Of a stretch of 64,000 nucleotides of DNA, positions 50,733 to 59,724 are shown in pieces; positions within the stretch are counted from its first letter, which is position 1; the number at the start of each line of letters is the position of its first letter. The stretch is taken from NCBI RefSeq assembly GCF_014645735.1, contig NZ_BMMH01000005.1, positions 326,614-390,613 on the forward strand, written 5' to 3'. The stretch is from Nocardia jinanensis. Lineage in GTDB: Bacteria; Actinomycetota; Actinomycetes; Mycobacteriales; Mycobacteriaceae. The position numbers and the translations under genes are program-made. A model generated the notes under the pieces. It searched no databases. It was given only the letters and a program-made list of their open reading frames with translations, and was not told where the DNA came from.

Positions 50733-53350
50733 CTGTCGACTCCTTCCACGCGCTCCGCCGCCTTCCCGGCACCACAGCGCAATTCTTCGACCTCGGTGCC
50801 GCGGAGAAGGCGGGGGCGGGAGCCCTGCACCGACTCCCCTACGCCATCAGGGTGCTCGTCGAGAACGCCCTGCGGCACGAGGACGGACGCACCGTGGGCG
50901 CCGACCACATCCGCGCGCTCGCGACCGGTGATCGATCGGTATCCATTCCGTTCACACCGGAACGGGTGCTGTTGCAGGATGCCTCGGGAATTCCGGTACT
51001 CGCCGATATGATCACCGTGCAAGAGCGAGCCGCCGCGGACGGAATCGACCCCGGTGCGGTGTCCCCGCGCAAGCGGATGGATCTCGTGGTCGACCACGCG
51101 CTCGAACTCGATATCGCCGGAACCTCCGATGCGGCGACCACGAATCTGGCCCTCGAATACGACCGCCACGCGGACCGCTACCGGTTCCTGCGGTGGGCAC
51201 AATCGCGTTTTCCGACACTGCGGGTCGTGCCGCCCGGTCTCGGCATCTGTCATCAACTCAATCTCGAAGTGCTCGCCGACGTGGTTTCCGCGGACGGTCC
51301 CGGACCCGGGGCCCTAGCACGGTTCGATTCGGTCGTCGGAACCGACAGTCACACAACGATGATCAACGCACTGTCGGTCGCCGGCTGGGGCGTCGGCGGG
51401 ATAGAGGCGACCGCGGCCGCGCTGGGCCAGCCCATCCTGATACCCGTCCCCGCGGTCGTGGGTGTCCGCGTCACCGGCGTACTGCGACCCGGCATTCTCG
51501 CGACCGATGTAGCACTCACCCTCACCTCGATGCTCCGAGCCCACGGCGTGGTTGCGCGCATAGTCGAATTCCACGGGCCCGGGCTCGCCGGTCTGTCGGT
51601 GCCCGATCGAGGGACCCTCGCGAACATGGCCCCCGAGTACGGCGCGACAATGGCCTACTTCCCAGCCGACGAACGCACGCTCGCCTACCTGGCCACCACA
51701 GGGCGGCCCGAAGCGACAGTCACGCTGGCACGTGCCTATCTGACCGCGCAGGGCATGCTGTATACCTCCGAACTGCCGGCACCCGAATACGACGAGGTTC
51801 TCGAACTGAACCTCTCGGAGGTGCAGCGGACCATGGCCGGTCCCTCCCGGCCGCACCAGACCTTCGCCGCCGCCGGACTCGCGGAAACGGTCCCCCGGCC
51901 GGGCCCCGAGGATGCCGGTGACACCGGGCGCCTGCGCGACGGCGACGTGGTCATCGCGGCGATCACCAGTTGCACCAACACCTCCAATCCGAAGGCCATG
52001 GTCGCGGCCGGACTACTGGCCCGCAATGCCGTCGCGCGGGGACTCACCCGGGCACCCTGGACGAAGACCTCGCTGACGCCGGGATCCCGGAGGACCGCCG
52101 ACCTGCTCCACGCCGCGGGGCTCCAGAGCGCACTCGACGATCTCGGCTTCACTGTCGCCGGATTCGGTTGCGGCACCTGCATGGGTAACTCCGGACCACT
52201 CGACACCGGGATCACCGAACAGATCAATGAACATTCACTGTCGGTGGCGGCCGTACTCTCGGGAAACCGCAACTTTCCCGGTCGAATCCACCCGGACGTC
52301 ACACACTCCTACCTCACCTCACCACCCATGGTCGTGGCGATGGCGATCGCCGGACGTACCTCGATCGCCTTCCCGGACGAGCCGCTAGCGTTCGACCGCC
52401 ACGGACGACCCGTTCTGCTGGACGAGATCTGGCCGTCCGACGAGGAGATAGCCGCCGTCGTCGAGTGCGATGAAAAACGCTCGCTCACCCACGTCGAATT
52501 GCTTCCTGTCACCACGCCCGAATGGGAATCCCTCCCCCGACCCGAGGGCAACCACTACGACTGGGACAGCGAAACCGGGCTGATCCGCCGCCCCCCGTTC
52601 GCCGACACGGCGCTGACCAGGCCGGTCGCCACCGGTGACATTCTCTCAGCGAGACCGCTGCTGCTGCTCGGTGACGGCATCACCACCGATCACATCTCGC
52701 CGGTCGCCCGAATCCTGTCCGAATCCCCGGCGGGCCGTTGGCTGGCCGAGCGCGGGGTGCCTCCGGAGAAATTCGGCAGCTACAGTGCCCGCCGCCTCAA
52801 CCATGACGTGATGGTCCGCGGCGGCTTCGCCAACCCCAGGCTCGAGAACAGGCTGACTCCGGGCGAACAAGGACCGTGGACACGCCTGATGCCCGAGGGA
52901 GACATCGTCCCCGTACACGAGGCAGCAGCGAACTACGCGGCCCGCGAGGTGCCCACGGTCGTCGTGGCCGGCCACTCCTACGGGGCAGGGTCGGCCCGCG
53001 ATTGGGCGGCGAAAGTGACCAGGTTGCTCGGCATCCACGCGGTGATCGCGCAGAGTTTCGAGCGGATTCATCGCACCAATCTGGTCGCCATGGGGATTGT
53101 GCCCGTGGAGTGCCCGGATTTGTCGCCCGCCGATCTCGACGGGAGCGAACAGTTCGACATCACCGGTCTGGCCGCCGGTCCGGACCTGCGGACACCGGTG
53201 CAGGTGACCGTCCGGACCGCCACGGGCGCCGAGCACCGGTTCGATGCCCACGCCCGGATCGACACCCCGGTCGAAGCCGACTGGATCCGGGCGGGTGGCC
53301 TGATCGCGCATCTGCTGACCACCGCGAGCCCGGCGAGCCCATCCCGCTGA
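50729..53350 (+). CDS. aconitate hydratase family protein (AcnA/AcnD type)
   Basis: 873 residues from ATG 50729 (ATGA overlap). The 4Fe-4S Cys ligands are in AAITSCTNTSNPKAMVAAG (about 415) and GFGCGTCMGNSGPL (about 485). Other active-site blocks are DSVVGTDSHTTMINALSVAG (about 205), GDGITTDHISPVA and HSYGAGSARDWAAKVTRLLG (about 752). It dehydrates/rehydrates citrate, cis-aconitate and isocitrate, or a methyl homologue if AcnD-like. It is shorter than typical mycobacterial housekeeping AcnA (about 940). Its presence in an IclR operon rather than a TCA context suggests a dedicated catabolic aconitase. Confidence 0.92.
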   Translation: MTVDSFHALRRLPGTTAQFFDLGAAEKAGAGALHRLPYAIRVLVENALRHEDGRTVGADHIRALATGDRSVSIPFTPERVLLQDASGIPVLADMITVQERAAADGIDPGAVSPRKRMDLVVDHALELDIAGTSDAATTNLALEYDRHADRYRFLRWAQSRFPTLRVVPPGLGICHQLNLEVLADVVSADGPGPGALARFDSVVGTDSHTTMINALSVAGWGVGGIEATAAALGQPILIPVPAVVGVRVTGVLRPGILATDVALTLTSMLRAHGVVARIVEFHGPGLAGLSVPDRGTLANMAPEYGATMAYFPADERTLAYLATTGRPEATVTLARAYLTAQGMLYTSELPAPEYDEVLELNLSEVQRTMAGPSRPHQTFAAAGLAETVPRPGPEDAGDTGRLRDGDVVIAAITSCTNTSNPKAMVAAGLLARNAVARGLTRAPWTKTSLTPGSRRTADLLHAAGLQSALDDLGFTVAGFGCGTCMGNSGPLDTGITEQINEHSLSVAAVLSGNRNFPGRIHPDVTHSYLTSPPMVVAMAIAGRTSIAFPDEPLAFDRHGRPVLLDEIWPSDEEIAAVVECDEKRSLTHVELLPVTTPEWESLPRPEGNHYDWDSETGLIRRPPFADTALTRPVATGDILSARPLLLLGDGITTDHISPVARILSESPAGRWLAERGVPPEKFGSYSARRLNHDVMVRGGFANPRLENRLTPGEQGPWTRLMPEGDIVPVHEAAANYAAREVPTVVVAGHSYGAGSARDWAAKVTRLLGIHAVIAQSFERIHRTNLVAMGIVPVECPDLSPADLDGSEQFDITGLAAGPDLRTPVQVTVRTATGAEHRFDAHARIDTPVEADWIRAGGLIAHLLTTASPASPSR

Positions 53351-53471
53351 CGCCTACCGGTCGAGCGCCTTCGACGGCGCCGTGACCGTCAGCTGTCCGA
53401 CGACCGCCGCGAATCCGGATACCGGTGCGGCACAACCCATCCAGACCAGCGTCCGTCCACAGGAAGTCCCG

Positions 53472-53936
53472 ATGTCACTCGAAGATCCACGCCGCCGCAG
53501 CCCCGACTATTACCCGTTGACATTTCAGTACACACCAGTGTTCGGCGATGTCGACTCCTACCGGCACCTGAACAATGTGGCTCTGGGTCGCCTCCTCGAA
53601 GAAGGACGCGCTCAACTCAACCGGCTGACCTTCGCCGAATCCGGCGCCGGAACTCCCGAGCTCCACTTGGCCTCGACGACAATCGACTTCCTCTATCCGG
53701 GCGCCTACCCCGATCCCGTGGTCTGCGCGACAGGTGTAATACGCATCGGCAACACATCGTTCGGGATCGCCCAGGGCCTTCTGCAGAACGCACGCTTCCT
53801 CGCGGTGAGCGAGAGCGTTATGGTCAAGACGATCGAAGGCGTACCGACCGAAATCACCGACAGTGAGCGAGTGGGCCTCCGCGGGCTGCTCGTGACTGCC
53901 GCGGACGCCGAGTTGCCGGGAGGAGGCCCGCACTGA
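53472..53936 (+). CDS. acyl-CoA thioesterase (4HBT family)
   Basis: 154 residues from ATG 53472 (AGGAAG upstream). The hot-dog motif FGDVDSYRHLNNVALGRLLE (about 23-42, Asp and HLNN) and LASTTIDFLYPGAYPDPV are typical of 4-hydroxybenzoyl-CoA thioesterase-like enzymes. It is the third such gene in the window; it most resembles the one at 13466 in its NN-ALxxLxE pattern. It follows the aconitase by 121 bases and may be the last gene of that operon. The substrate is unknown. Confidence 0.83.
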   Translation: MSLEDPRRRSPDYYPLTFQYTPVFGDVDSYRHLNNVALGRLLEEGRAQLNRLTFAESGAGTPELHLASTTIDFLYPGAYPDPVVCATGVIRIGNTSFGIAQGLLQNARFLAVSESVMVKTIEGVPTEITDSERVGLRGLLVTAADAELPGGGPH

Positions 53937-53977
53937 CCGCGATCGTCGTCAATCGCCGACTCGAATCACGATCGCGG
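53937..53977. terminator. hairpin between convergent thioesterase and thiolase
   Basis: CCGCGATCGT (53937-53946) pairs perfectly with 53968-53977 over a 21-base loop. It lies across the 12-base gap between the two convergent stops and the last codons of the thiolase-like gene. Confidence 0.5.
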
Positions 53978-55133
53978 CGGCCGTATCACCGGCGGCGCAG
54001 CCGGTGAACAAACCCACCCCGCCACCGCGCAGCGTCAATTCGGTCACCAACTCGGCGATGGCACGCATTCCGGTGGGAGCTTGCGGATGCCCCCAGATGA
54101 GGCTGCAGCCGTACGCATTCATCTTTGCGATATCGACCCCGGTCTCCCGGGCGAAAACGATATCGTTGACCGCGAACGGATTATGCGTGGTGACGGCGTC
54201 GACATGATCGATCGTCAGGTCCGCGGCCTCGAGTGCGCGCAGCGCCGCAGGCACCGGCGCCTCGGGCATATGCGTGCGGGCGACCCGCGCGAATCCTGTG
54301 GCCAGGACCTGGACGATCGGGCCGGCGGACAGCTCGCGGGCCTTGGCCGGCGTGGTCACCATCGCACCCGCGGCGCCGTCGGCCGGATGGGTCTGCGAAG
54401 CACCGGTATGCACCCCGCCGGAAATGGCGGGCGTCAGCGAGCGGATCGCTTCCCGCTCGACCGGACGCACCCCACTATCCTCGGCGATCGTCACAGATCG
54501 GCGGCGCTCGGCCACCTCGATCGGGACCATATAGGAACGCTGGAAGCGCCTGTCCTCGGCGAGCGCCGCCCGGTATTGGTCGTACCGCAGCGCGGCGACA
54601 TCATCGATCTCCTCCCGGGAAATTCCACGCTCACCGGCAACCGTCTCGCCGGCGGCGATCATCGACGTGCCGGCCCAAGGGTCGCATGCGAAGTTGGCTT
54701 GGACGAAATCCTCGACGAGCGGCGCACCACCGGCCGCGGCCGGACTCGGGTACACGATGGTCGGCCCGTTGCTGGTCCGGTCGGTCGTGATCACCAACTC
54801 GGTTCCCCCGCCCACAGCGACTGCCGCGGCCGCGGCATGTAGGGCCGCCACGGCCGTCGCACAGGCCTGGCTGATCGTCGGTCCGGTCACCGCCGGGATC
54901 CCGAGCCGACCGGCGATCGTCGGTGGACCGAAGAAGGATCCTGGTTGCGGCACGGTGAGGCCGAGCACGACTTCGTCCACACACGCGATATCGACTCCAC
55001 GGTCGGACAATGCGCGCCCGGTGACAGCCGCCGCCAGATCCACGCTGGAAATGTCCGCGAGCGCACCCTGCCACCGCGCGAATGGCGACGACCAGATCAA
55101 GTCGGCCGGAATCGCCACATTGTCGTACTTCAT
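53949..55133 (-). CDS. thiolase family protein (acetyl-CoA acetyltransferase-like)
   Basis: 394 residues. The nucleophilic Cys is in TISQACATAVAALHAA (about 91). The region normally NEAFA reads THNPFAVNDIVFARE (about 325), followed by GCSLIWGHPQAPTGMRAI and a C-terminal GLFTGCAAGDTAAA that keeps the second Cys. It therefore has thiolase chemistry with an altered His loop, as in some SCP-x/non-decarboxylative thiolases. The fifth copy of the TetR operator lies 98 bases upstream, linking it to the Mo-hydroxylase regulon 24 kb away. Confidence 0.88.
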   Translation of the reverse strand: MKYDNVAIPADLIWSSPFARWQGALADISSVDLAAAVTGRALSDRGVDIACVDEVVLGLTVPQPGSFFGPPTIAGRLGIPAVTGPTISQACATAVAALHAAAAAVAVGGGTELVITTDRTSNGPTIVYPSPAAAGGAPLVEDFVQANFACDPWAGTSMIAAGETVAGERGISREEIDDVAALRYDQYRAALAEDRRFQRSYMVPIEVAERRRSVTIAEDSGVRPVEREAIRSLTPAISGGVHTGASQTHPADGAAGAMVTTPAKARELSAGPIVQVLATGFARVARTHMPEAPVPAALRALEAADLTIDHVDAVTTHNPFAVNDIVFARETGVDIAKMNAYGCSLIWGHPQAPTGMRAIAELVTELTLRGGGVGLFTGCAAGDTAAAIVIRVGD

Positions 55134-55230
55134 CCGTTTTCCGTTTCCTTCGTCGGTGGATTCGGTTCCAGCGCAACGCTCCTGGCAGGCGATTCTGCAA
55201 TCACCGATCCAGGGGGCAAGCGATCGAATA

Positions 55231-55251
55231 CTAACTAACAGTCGCTAGTAA
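55231..55251. promoter_or_regulatory. TetR-type operator, site 5 (thiolase promoter)
   Basis: CTAACTAACAGTCG... contains ACTAA (55234-55238), a 6-base spacer and CTAGT (55245-55249), one mismatch from TTAGT. It lies 98 bases upstream of the thiolase-like start. I see no gene in 55252-55504. Confidence 0.7.
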
Positions 55252-55504
55252 TGGACGATATGTCCTGGCCCGAGTCGGTGTCAATCACCGGGCACCGCCG
55301 ACGGGCGTGAACTGCGGATCAGCAACCCGCCTGCACACAGCACAGTTTCACGGATCTCGCACGGCAGCATTCCCGCCGACTGCACAACTCGCCCACCCGG
55401 GCCCGCCGAGCGGCGCCGCCATTCAGCGACGCCACCCACCGGCACCCTTCGATATCCAGCCGCACTCCTGCCGTACGCGAGCCGAAGCCGCCTCGCCGAC
55501 GAGG

Positions 55505-56320
55505 TCAGCCCTGCGCCTCCTCGGCCACGTCGGCCCAATCGGTCCAGGTCTGCAATCGCTCGGCATAGACGGAGGGGAGGATCTGGAGCGGCATGGAGCC
55601 GAAGAACACCCGCAACGGCGGCTCTTCGGCGTCGACGATTTTCAACAAGGCGGGGCCCACCGCCTGCGGGTTACCGGGCTGTCCGTACTTCGGCGCCCGA
55701 GCCAGTGCCGCCCGGATACCGTCGTAGGCAGGGAGAGGTTCGGCGCGTACCGCCGACGATCCGGACCAGTCGGTGGCGAAGCCGCCGGGTTCGACGAGCG
55801 TCACCTTGATGCCGAAGCCGGCGACCTCCTTGGCCAGCGCCTCGGACAGGCCTTCCAGGGCCCACTTCGAGGCGTGATAGCCGCCCAGGTTGGGAAAGGT
55901 GGTCACTCCGCCGACAGTCGAGATCTGGATGATGTGCCCACCACCCTGTTCACGTAACAACGGCAGGGCCGCCTGGGTGACCCACAGCGCACCGAACAGG
56001 TTCGTTTCGAACTGGTCGCGGATCTGCTGTTCGGACAGTTCCTCGACCGCGCCGAACAGGCCGTAGCCCGCGTTGTTCACCACGACGTCCAGACGCCCGA
56101 ACGTCTCGTGCGCACGGGCGACAGCCTTGTCGACCGCGGCCCGATCCGTGACATCGAGCGACAGCGGAAGCACGGCGTCGCCGTACTCCGAGACGAGGGA
56201 CGAGAGGGATTCGACGTCGCGTGCCGTGGCGGCGACTTTGTCACCGCGCGCCAGGGCCGCTCGGACGAATTCGCGGCCGAAACCGCGGGACGAACCGGTG
56301 ACGAACCAGACCTTGCTCAC
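55505..56320 (-). CDS. SDR family oxidoreductase
   Basis: 271 residues from GTG 56320, chosen for GGAGG 6 bases before it; an ATG at 56335 lies ahead of that SD. The cofactor motif WFVTGSSRGFGREFVRAAL (about 4-22), NNAGYGLFGAVEEL (about 78) and the catalytic pair GGYHASKWALEGLSEAL (Tyr about 144, Lys four later) are all canonical. It is probably an NADP(H)-dependent ketone/alcohol oxidoreductase of the classical type. It is divergent from a TetR gene with a palindromic promoter. Confidence 0.92.
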   Translation of the reverse strand: MSKVWFVTGSSRGFGREFVRAALARGDKVAATARDVESLSSLVSEYGDAVLPLSLDVTDRAAVDKAVARAHETFGRLDVVVNNAGYGLFGAVEELSEQQIRDQFETNLFGALWVTQAALPLLREQGGGHIIQISTVGGVTTFPNLGGYHASKWALEGLSEALAKEVAGFGIKVTLVEPGGFATDWSGSSAVRAEPLPAYDGIRAALARAPKYGQPGNPQAVGPALLKIVDAEEPPLRVFFGSMPLQILPSVYAERLQTWTDWADVAEEAQG

Positions 56321-56346
56321 GAGTGCCTCCTTCATTGAAACCGGGA

Positions 56347-56385
56347 ATCTCAATGAGATACTAACTCTATATGAGACTGAGTATC
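56347..56385. promoter_or_regulatory. palindromes in SDR/tetR divergent promoter
   Basis: ATCTCA-A-TGAGAT (56347-56359) is a 13-bp palindrome, and GATACT (56357-56362) with AGTATC (56380-56385) forms a second inverted repeat with a 17-base spacer. The adjacent TetR protein is the likely binder, controlling both genes. Confidence 0.55.
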
Positions 56386-56411
56386 ACTTTGCGGTTGTGT
56401 AGCATAACCTC

Positions 56412-57053
56412 ATGCCCGGCCGCTCCGAACCATCGCCCCAACCAGGTGATGCGGCTCCCGGACTGCGTGAGCGAACCCGCCGTGCGATGAAGGCCGAGGT
56501 CGCCGAGGTGGCCATGCGACTGTTCGGCGAACAGGGCTTCGCCAACACCTCGGTCGACCAGATCGCCGGCGAAGCCGGCATGTCACGTGCGACGTTCTTC
56601 CGCTACTTCGGAACGAAGGAAGACGTCCTGTTCGACAACCTCGAGGAGATCGGTCGCACGCTGGCCGTAGCGCTTGCCGAGCGGCCGGACGACGAAGACC
56701 CTTGGGTCTCGTTGCGCCGTACCTTCGACGCGATCACCGCGACGTTGACGTCCGAACCGGAACGCTCGCTCAGGCTGACACGCATGCTCAGCGAAACGCC
56801 CTCGTTGCGGGCCCGGCACTGGGAAAAGCAGCTGGGCTGGCAGGAACAATTGATGCCCGAAGTCCTGCGCCGCGTCGGCGCGCACGCGACCGATACCCAC
56901 GATCCGCGCGCCCGGGCACTGGTCTCGTCGGCCCTGGCCTGCCTCGATGCTGCCACCGAGGCGTGGCTGGCATGCCATGGTGAGACCCCGCTTCCCGCAC
57001 TCATCGACCGCGCGATGGGAGCCCTCGGGCCCCACCCGGCACACCTCCGCTGA
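56412..57053 (+). CDS. TetR family transcriptional regulator
   Basis: 213 residues. The HTH domain reads TSVDQIAGEAGMSRATFFRYF (landmark about 41-61) followed by GTKEDVLFDNL. The N-terminal arm is Pro-rich. The ligand domain has a Trp-rich helix (RARHWEKQLGWQEQL). It is divergent from the SDR at 55505, which it probably represses with itself; the effector is unknown. A short GC hairpin follows its stop. Confidence 0.9.
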   Translation: MPGRSEPSPQPGDAAPGLRERTRRAMKAEVAEVAMRLFGEQGFANTSVDQIAGEAGMSRATFFRYFGTKEDVLFDNLEEIGRTLAVALAERPDDEDPWVSLRRTFDAITATLTSEPERSLRLTRMLSETPSLRARHWEKQLGWQEQLMPEVLRRVGAHATDTHDPRARALVSSALACLDAATEAWLACHGETPLPALIDRAMGALGPHPAHLR

Positions 57054-57066
57054 CGCGGGCCGGGAA

Positions 57067-57084
57067 CCGCCGCCCACCGGCGGC
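57067..57084. terminator. short GC hairpin after tetR
   Basis: GCCGCC (57069-57074) and GGCGGC (57079-57084), with an overlapping CCGCCG/CGGCGG register, form a 6-bp stem with a 4-5-base loop between convergent genes. Weak terminator candidate. Confidence 0.35.
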
Positions 57085-57190
57085 GATCCTGCGCGCCATC
57101 TACCGACCCGCGCAGCAACACGCCCACCCATAACCCGACGACCGTGCCGTCATCGACTCATCGCCACGCGGAAGTGAGCCCGACCGCTTT

Positions 57191-58168
57191 TCAGATCACC
57201 GTTGCGATCCAGGCGGCCATGCGGTCCCACAGAATCGCGCGGTTGCCCGCGAAGTTGTGGCAATGTGCGGATCCTTCGACGAGATGCAATGTGACATCGG
57301 AGGAGGAGCGGTAGTTGCCCGGCTCGGCGTGTGGACGGGGCGATACGTCGAGTACGCCCCCGAGCCCGAGGAACACCGGCACCTCGATCGCCTCGGCGAA
57401 CTCGGCGACGTAACCGGGTGTGGTGACTTCGGATGCGGCGCGAACCGGGACCGCCGCCTCGACCGCGTCGTCGGCGGCGATAACTTCGTCGGGGACATCG
57501 GGCGCGTGGAAGATCGAGCGAAGGTGCGCCCGCGGCACGATACAAGAGTTGGCTTCGGGACCAACGCCGTTGATTTCCCGGAAGGTGCGTTCACTCTCCG
57601 CGATGCGGTCCTCGAGCTCGCCGGCGGTATTCGATTCGTCATACACGTTGGCGATGTCGACGCCATAGCCGAGCAGGGCCACCGCCGCGTAGGGACGCGC
57701 CTGCGCTTGCACGACCGTCGTCAGGCAAGCACCCATGGAGTGCCCGACGCCGACCAGCGGAATATCGAGCGGCGGCAGGTGCTCGCTGAGCGTGCCGGCA
57801 GCGATTCGGCTCTTCACCTGGTTCGCGACGGCGGCGTCGCCGCGGGCGAGAAGCGCCAGACCAACGGGCCCGGAGCTCGTCGGGTCGCTACTTTCCCCGA
57901 CACCGAGGTGATCCAGCGCGAGGACCACGAAACCGTGCCCGGCGAGGTGTTCAGCGAAACTGTAGCCGGGCCGGTCCGGGATCTCGAGGTGCCAGTAGTG
58001 CCAATCGTAGGTGCCGCCGGCGAGACAGACCAGCACCGCCGGTGCACTCTCGGGGTGCTCCGGCAGGAACAGCCGCCCGACCTGGGTGAGCGGTTCACCC
58101 GAGCCGACCGCATCCGTCACGTCGAATGCCAGCGCGATGGGGGTGGTGAGGTGGATGTTTTCGGGCAT
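57191..58168 (-). CDS. alpha/beta fold hydrolase
   Basis: 325 residues from ATG 58168 (GGAGGAGG upstream). The nucleophile is Ser in VGVGHSMGACLTTV (about 146), the oxyanion region is VCLAGGTYDWHYW (about 50), and the C-terminal His is near EGSAHCHNFAGN (about 304). There is an insertion around 180-260 that would form a lid. It is likely an esterase or lipase-like hydrolase for a small substrate; there is no signal peptide, so cytoplasmic. It is divergent from a LysR gene, which probably controls it. Confidence 0.88.
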   Translation of the reverse strand: MPENIHLTTPIALAFDVTDAVGSGEPLTQVGRLFLPEHPESAPAVLVCLAGGTYDWHYWHLEIPDRPGYSFAEHLAGHGFVVLALDHLGVGESSDPTSSGPVGLALLARGDAAVANQVKSRIAAGTLSEHLPPLDIPLVGVGHSMGACLTTVVQAQARPYAAVALLGYGVDIANVYDESNTAGELEDRIAESERTFREINGVGPEANSCIVPRAHLRSIFHAPDVPDEVIAADDAVEAAVPVRAASEVTTPGYVAEFAEAIEVPVFLGLGGVLDVSPRPHAEPGNYRSSSDVTLHLVEGSAHCHNFAGNRAILWDRMAAWIATVI

Positions 58169-58340
58169 ATCGGTGTGCCTCCTCCCCAGTGCCGTCGACC
58201 TCGATGGCACTGTGGAAGCCGACTATGGCAGGCCGCACATCGAGCGTCCATTGCCGATTTTGCGCGTTCAGGCCGCGTGCAACGCAACGCTCCAGGTGAA
58301 AGTTATTGCACTTGGTTACCGAACTCCCGAGAATGGGATC

Positions 58341-59255
58341 ATGGAACTCCACCAGCTCCGCTGCTTCATAGCGGTAGCACACTATGGGCACTTCACGCTG
58401 GCCGCCCAGAGTCTTCACCTGACGGCCTCACCGGTCAGCCGCACAGTAAGGGCGCTGGAGTCGGAGTTGGGCGTCGAACTGTTCGTCCGACGCCATCACT
58501 CGGTGGGCCTCACCGACGCCGGCGAACGGCTGGTGGCGAAAGCCAAAAGCATCCTCGCCCAGGTCGACGAGCTGAGTGCGGCGGCAGCCGAGGCCACTCC
58601 TCGCGCGGACGAGATCGCCCTGGGCGGGACCCACATGGCCCCACCCGGCGCCTTGGACGAAGTTGTCGGACGGATCGAGGCACACCTGCCCGGCAGATCC
58701 GTGCGCATCACCCTGGCCGACCCCTCCGCGCTGTGCGATCTCCTCGAAGACAGTCGGGTCGACATAGCCGTGGCACACCTGCCGATGCGGCCAGGTATGG
58801 GGTTCCGGCCGCTGGCAACCTATGATCTACGGCTGGCAATGCGCGCCGATGATCCGCTGGCTTCCCGATCACTGGTCGGATGGGACGACCTGCAGGGCCG
58901 GACCATGACGATCGCGACCTCGACCCCCTACCCTTCGGCGCTCAACGACATCCGGCGTCACCTCGAAAACGTCGGACTGCGCCGCTTCGAGGAAATCGAC
59001 AGCACCGACGTCAGCCTCCTCGCCCATCGCATCCGGTGCCGAGGCGGCGTCATACCGACCCTCGCACCGAGCGTCGGAGGGCCCTGGAAGGTCTTCGAGG
59101 ATCCGGCCTACGCCGTCGTCCCGATCAAAGGTTCCGCACCGCGATTCGCTCTCGCGCTCGCTTGGAACCCCGCTCGCTATAGAGCGGATCCGGCCTTCGC
59201 CACGCTCGTCGACAGCATCACACTGCCCGCGGACAGGACGACACAACCGCTGTAG
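58341..59255 (+). CDS. LysR family transcriptional regulator
   Basis: 304 residues from ATG 58341; the longer open frame upstream is antisense to the hydrolase. The N-terminal HTH is canonical: LRCFIAVAHYGHFTLAAQSL (landmark about 6-25), HLTASPVSRTVRALESELG, then LFVRR and LTDAGE. The C-terminal half is a periplasmic-binding-protein-like effector domain. It sits divergently 172 bases from the alpha/beta hydrolase, the usual LysR target arrangement. Confidence 0.93.
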   Translation: MELHQLRCFIAVAHYGHFTLAAQSLHLTASPVSRTVRALESELGVELFVRRHHSVGLTDAGERLVAKAKSILAQVDELSAAAAEATPRADEIALGGTHMAPPGALDEVVGRIEAHLPGRSVRITLADPSALCDLLEDSRVDIAVAHLPMRPGMGFRPLATYDLRLAMRADDPLASRSLVGWDDLQGRTMTIATSTPYPSALNDIRRHLENVGLRRFEEIDSTDVSLLAHRIRCRGGVIPTLAPSVGGPWKVFEDPAYAVVPIKGSAPRFALALAWNPARYRADPAFATLVDSITLPADRTTQPL

Positions 59256-59381
59256 CGAATCTCCCAACCGGCGGGATCGATCGCGAATTTCACAACTCGA
59301 TCGAGTCGGGCCTCGGAGCAGGCGCGTAGTCAGTTCAGTGTGCTGGATGGCGGGTGGGTGATCGCGGGCGGCTGATCAGAT

Positions 59382-59419
59382 GACACGTGCGGGGTCCGAT
59401 ATCGACGCACCCGCGTGTC
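59382..59419. terminator. imperfect hairpin downstream of alkylation-repair operon
   Basis: GACACG (59382-59387) plus CGGG pairs with CCCG plus CGTGTC (59410-59419), with a 2-base bulge. It lies 24 bases beyond the last gene of the repair operon. Low-confidence terminator. Confidence 0.35.
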
Positions 59420-59442
59420 GGCAAGACGAGGGCTGTCCAGTG

Positions 59443-59724
59443 TCACAGCGCTGCCTCCTTCCACTTCTTGTACTTCTCGGGCAGACACCTCGCGCACGGC
59501 CGGAACCCGGCGGTGATCGCTGTGTGTTCGTCGGCGAAGAACACCCGGTTGTCCACGTATCCTCCGCGCGCGACCGCCCGCAACGCGGAAGGGCAGTCGA
59601 GGCGGCCGTAGATCCGGTTGCGGCGATGTCCCCCGTAGCGACCCGGTGTTGTCGAGGTGTACGTATTACGGTCCGGACCGAGCAGTGTGTACATGCGCTC
59701 ACCTCGACCGGGTTGCGTGCTCAT
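59443..59724 (-). CDS. stand-alone Ada zinc-binding domain protein without acceptor cysteine
   Basis: 93 residues; ATG overlaps the oxygenase stop. Residues 34-85 match the Ada N-terminal zinc domain: RIYGRLDCPSALRA, GYVDNRVFFADE, then AGFRPCARCLPEKYKKW. In E. coli Ada four Cys bind Zn and Cys38 takes the methyl group from phosphotriesters. Here only three Cys occur (44, 77, 80) and the Cys38 position is Gly40. It therefore cannot use the classical acceptor, and may be a DNA-binding or structural relic. No AraC HTH or Ogt domain is fused. It is the last gene of the repair operon. Confidence 0.85.
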   Translation of the reverse strand: MSTQPGRGERMYTLLGPDRNTYTSTTPGRYGGHRRNRIYGRLDCPSALRAVARGGYVDNRVFFADEHTAITAGFRPCARCLPEKYKKWKEAAL

